Positions 30,634-32,917 of a stretch of 32,917 nt of DNA are shown here, one piece after another. Both the position numbers and the translations under genes were made by a program. Every line of letters begins with the position of its first letter. The first letter of the stretch is position 1. A model generated the notes under the pieces. It saw only the letters and a list, made by a program, of their open reading frames with translations. It was not told the DNA's origin and did not search any database. Source of the stretch: Clostridiales bacterium UBA3758 (lineage in GTDB: Bacteria; Bacillota; Clostridia; Oscillospirales; Oscillospiraceae); assembly GCA_002371675.1 (NCBI GenBank), contig DFGE01000012.1:1-32917 (forward strand), in the 5' to 3' direction.

Positions 30634-30733
30634 AGCAAAACACATCCTTACGAGTGAGGAATGATGAAAACAGGGTTCACGCCGGACTCGCAGCGCGCGC
30701 CGTGATGTTGCGCGCTCCGCTCGGTGGAACTAT

Positions 30734-30739
30734 ATTATA
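30734..30739 (-). promoter_or_regulatory. Possible mutL promoter -10 box
   Basis: Perfect TATAAT on the minus strand in the mutL-miaB divergent region, about 100 nt before mutL. The corresponding -35 is poor (TGGAAC at 17 bp), so this is tentative. Confidence 0.35.
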
Positions 30740-30750
30740 CAGGATTTCGG

Positions 30751-30780
30751 TTGAAAGTTCCATACCTTTTGTGGTAGAAT
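30751..30780 (+). promoter_or_regulatory. Promoter of miaB-mutS
   Basis: TTGAAA (30751-30756), 18-bp spacer, TAGAAT (30775-30780). The transcript would start near 30787, after a GTG at 30784, which rules that codon out as the miaB start. Confidence 0.7.
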
Positions 30781-30825
30781 ACCGTGAATAAAAATCCCAT
30801 GAAGAGAAAGGGAAAACAGAGCGCT

Positions 30826-32238
30826 ATGAGCTATCAGAGAAAAGAGATCCCCGCGGAGGAGATCCGCCGCCAGGAGGCGATCTGCTTGCGCATCCGCGGC
30901 CGCGTTGCCGCCGACGGCGCCGCGCCGCTTGCCATGGTGGACACCTACGGCTGCCAGCAGAACGAGGCCGACAGCGAAAAGCTGCGCGGCTATCTGCAGG
31001 AGATGGGCTACGGCTTTACGGCGGACGAGTTCGAGGCGGACGTGATCGTGGTGAATACCTGCGCCGTGCGCGAGCACGCCGAGATGCGCGTGCTCGGCAA
31101 CGTCGGCGCGCTCAACCACAGCAAAAAGGCCCGCCCGGGGCAGATCGTCGCGGTCTGCGGCTGCATGGTGCAGCAGGAGCACATGGCGCAGAAGATCAAG
31201 CGCTCCTACCCGGTGGTGGATCTCGTCTTCGGGCCGCATGAGCTCTGGCGCTTCCCGGAGCTGCTGGAGAGGGTCATGCTCTCGCACAAGCGCGTATTCG
31301 CCGCCGAGAAGAACGACGGCGTCGTGGCCGAGGGCATCCCCCGCCGCCGCGACGGAGACGTGAAGGCCTGGCTGTCTATCATGTACGGCTGCAACAATTT
31401 CTGCACCTACTGCGTGGTGCCCTACGTGCGCGGACGCGAGCGCTCGCGCCGGCCGGAGGACATCGTGGCCGAGGCGCGCGAGCTCATTGCCGCCGGATAT
31501 AAGGACATCACCCTCCTCGGCCAGAATGTGAACTCCTACGGAAAAGATCTCGGCTGCGGCGTGGACTTCGCAGACCTGATCCGCCTGGTGGACGCGATCC
31601 CGGGCGACTACCGCATCCGCTTCATGACGAGCCACCCCAAGGACGCCACCGAAAAGCTGTTTCGCACGATGGCCGAATGCGCCCACTGCACGCACCAGCT
31701 GCATCTGCCCGTGCAGTCCGGCAGCGACCGGGTGCTCAAGGCCATGAACCGCAGCTACACCCGCGAAAAATACCTCGCGCAGGTCGCGCTCGCGCGGCAG
31801 TACATGCCCGATCTCGTGCTCACTACGGATATCATCGTGGGCTTCCCCGGCGAGACGGAGGAGGAATTTGCCGAGACCCTCTCCCTTGTGGAGCAGGTGC
31901 GCTATGACGCGATGTTCACCTTTATCTACTCCAAGCGCGTCGGCACGCCCGCGGCCTCCATGCCCGACCCCTATACGCGCGAAGACAAGCAAAAGCATTT
32001 CGACGCCCTCACGGAGCTGGCCAACCGCATCTCCGGCGAGAAGCACCGGGAATACGAGGGGAAGACCCTGCGCGTGCTCATCGACGGGGAGACCGGGAAG
32101 GAAGAATACAACCTCTCCAGCCGCACGGACGGCGGCAGACTCGTCCATCTCCGCGGAGATCCTGCGCTGATCGGCGAATTTTGCGACGTGAAAATCGCCT
32201 CCAGCAACACCTGGGCGCTCTACGGCGAGCTCGTGTAG
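30826..32238 (+). CDS. miaB: tRNA-2-methylthio-N6-dimethylallyladenosine synthase MiaB
   Basis: 470-residue radical-SAM methylthiotransferase adding the 2-methylthio group to i6A37. The N-terminal UPF0004 domain provides three cysteines for the auxiliary 4Fe-4S cluster (Cys43 in YGCQQNEAD, Cys79 in NTCAVREHA, Cys113 in CGCM). The radical SAM triad is Cys189-x3-Cys193-x2-Cys196 (YGCNNFCTYC), and a C-terminal TRAM domain covers about 405-470. The start is uncertain: ATG 30826 is chosen because the promoter gives it a ~40-nt leader with a GGGA element; ATG 30799 would leave almost no leader. It works after MiaA (28731). mutS follows 40 nt later. Confidence 0.95.
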   Translation: MSYQRKEIPAEEIRRQEAICLRIRGRVAADGAAPLAMVDTYGCQQNEADSEKLRGYLQEMGYGFTADEFEADVIVVNTCAVREHAEMRVLGNVGALNHSKKARPGQIVAVCGCMVQQEHMAQKIKRSYPVVDLVFGPHELWRFPELLERVMLSHKRVFAAEKNDGVVAEGIPRRRDGDVKAWLSIMYGCNNFCTYCVVPYVRGRERSRRPEDIVAEARELIAAGYKDITLLGQNVNSYGKDLGCGVDFADLIRLVDAIPGDYRIRFMTSHPKDATEKLFRTMAECAHCTHQLHLPVQSGSDRVLKAMNRSYTREKYLAQVALARQYMPDLVLTTDIIVGFPGETEEEFAETLSLVEQVRYDAMFTFIYSKRVGTPAASMPDPYTREDKQKHFDALTELANRISGEKHREYEGKTLRVLIDGETGKEEYNLSSRTDGGRLVHLRGDPALIGEFCDVKIASSNTWALYGELV

Positions 32239-32278
32239 GCGCTTCACCACATCATTTTACGGAGAAAGAGAGATCACC

Positions 32279-32917
32279 ATGGCTGAACTCACGCCCATGA
32301 AAAAACAGTATCAGGAGATCAAACAGAAATACCCCGACTGCCTGCTGTTCTTCCGCCTGGGCGATTTTTACGAGATGTTCGACGAGGACGCCAGGCTCGC
32401 CTCCCGCGAGCTCGACCTCGCGCTGACCACGCGCGACCGCAACATCGAGGACCCCGAGCAGCGCACGCCGATGTGCGGCGTGCCCTATCACAGCGCGGAC
32501 GCCTACATCGCCCGGCTCATCGCCAAGGGCTACAAGGTGGCCATCTGCGAGCAGATGGAGGACCCGGCTCTGGCCAAGGGCCTCGTGGAGCGGGACGTTA
32601 TCCGCATCATTACCCCCGGCACTGTCACCGACAGCTCCATGCTCGAGGAGGCGCGCAGCAACTATATCTGCGCTATCGACCTGCAGGGCGAGCGCGGCGG
32701 CGCCGCCTTCTGCGATCTCAGCACGGGCGAGTTCTGCTGCGCGGCATACGAGAACGACAGTGTCAACCACATCCTCAATGAGCTGGGGCGCTTTTCGCCC
32801 CGCGAGGCGGTGCTCAGCATCCCGGCGGCGGAGGAGCAGCCCATCGGCGAATTCCTCACGCGCAAGCTCGGCGCGCTGCTTGAGCCCGCGCGCGATCGCT
32901 TTGCATTCATGCCCGCC
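32279..32917 (+). CDS. mutS: DNA mismatch repair protein MutS, 5' part
   Basis: First 213 codons of MutS; the frame is open to the window edge, so only the N-terminus is visible. It contains the mismatch-recognition domain with the Phe-x-Glu wedge in FFRLGDFYEMF (about residues 24-34), followed by CGVPYHSADAYIARLI and GYKVAICEQMEDP, and the start of the connector domain (DLSTGEF). The ATPase and clamp domains lie outside. ATG 32279 has a purine-rich GGAGAAAGAGAG upstream. It follows miaB by 40 nt and faces mutL in the usual mutS/mutL neighbourhood. Confidence 0.96.
   Translation, partial: MAELTPMKKQYQEIKQKYPDCLLFFRLGDFYEMFDEDARLASRELDLALTTRDRNIEDPEQRTPMCGVPYHSADAYIARLIAKGYKVAICEQMEDPALAKGLVERDVIRIITPGTVTDSSMLEEARSNYICAIDLQGERGGAAFCDLSTGEFCCAAYENDSVNHILNELGRFSPREAVLSIPAAEEQPIGEFLTRKLGALLEPARDRFAFMPA

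Noticed and set aside
30784..30825. GTG 30784 or ATG 30799 as the miaB start
   Set aside because: The likely promoter places the transcript start at about 30787, after the GTG, and leaves almost no leader for ATG 30799; neither has a Shine-Dalgarno.

Overview
The window is a GC-rich (roughly 60 %) chromosomal segment that looks like a Gram-positive anaerobe of the class Clostridia, most likely near Oscillospiraceae/Ruminococcaceae. This is inferred from the gene set: WhiA, HPr kinase, RNase Y, a DivIVA-SepF-YggS cluster, C4-type L28, a rubrerythrin, and SD-rich starts with frequent TTG/GTG use. Almost everything is core chromosome. There is no prophage, integrase, IS transposase, CRISPR array or tRNA gene.

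Layout. 1-220: the tail of an rRNA operon (5S rRNA and terminator). 323-862: rubrerythrin. 953-2503 (-): a lone polytopic membrane protein, DUF6056-like. 2813-7885 (-): a complete BMP-type ABC importer (lipoprotein, double ATPase, two permeases) under a guanine-class purine riboswitch with its own promoter and terminator. 8447-9025 (-): xpt. 9329-9517 (-): rpmB. Between xpt and rpmB lies a ~164-bp near-perfectly centred imperfect palindrome. 9729-17100 (+): hprK-murB-rapZ-whiA-dnaE, with the usual yvcK missing between rapZ and whiA. 17175-18713 (-): rny. 18981-19226 (+): a decayed C-terminal fragment resembling DUF6273. 19297-30633 (-): a long co-oriented array mutL-miaA-hfq-HlyD-like-yggS-sepF-divIVA-ileS-lspA-rluD followed by two tiny paralogous membrane proteins. 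30826-end (+): miaB-mutS, divergent from mutL; mutS runs off the window.

How the genes fit together. The riboswitch, the BMP importer and Xpt form a purine salvage block, so the importer most likely carries purine nucleosides or bases. The hprK operon joins carbon-catabolite signalling, wall precursor synthesis, RNA/nucleotide-linked regulation, division control and replication. The minus-strand array joins mismatch repair, tRNA modification, RNA chaperoning, Z-ring anchoring and polar growth, tRNA charging, lipoprotein maturation and rRNA pseudouridylation.

The features most worth a second look are the palindrome upstream of xpt, the ~150-residue disordered tail on LspA ending in an acidic/hydrophobic peptide, the tandem mini membrane proteins, the DUF6273-like relic, the HlyD-like orphan in the division cluster, and the placement of the guanine riboswitch on the transporter rather than on xpt. 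I did not find a clearly new defence or mobile system here.
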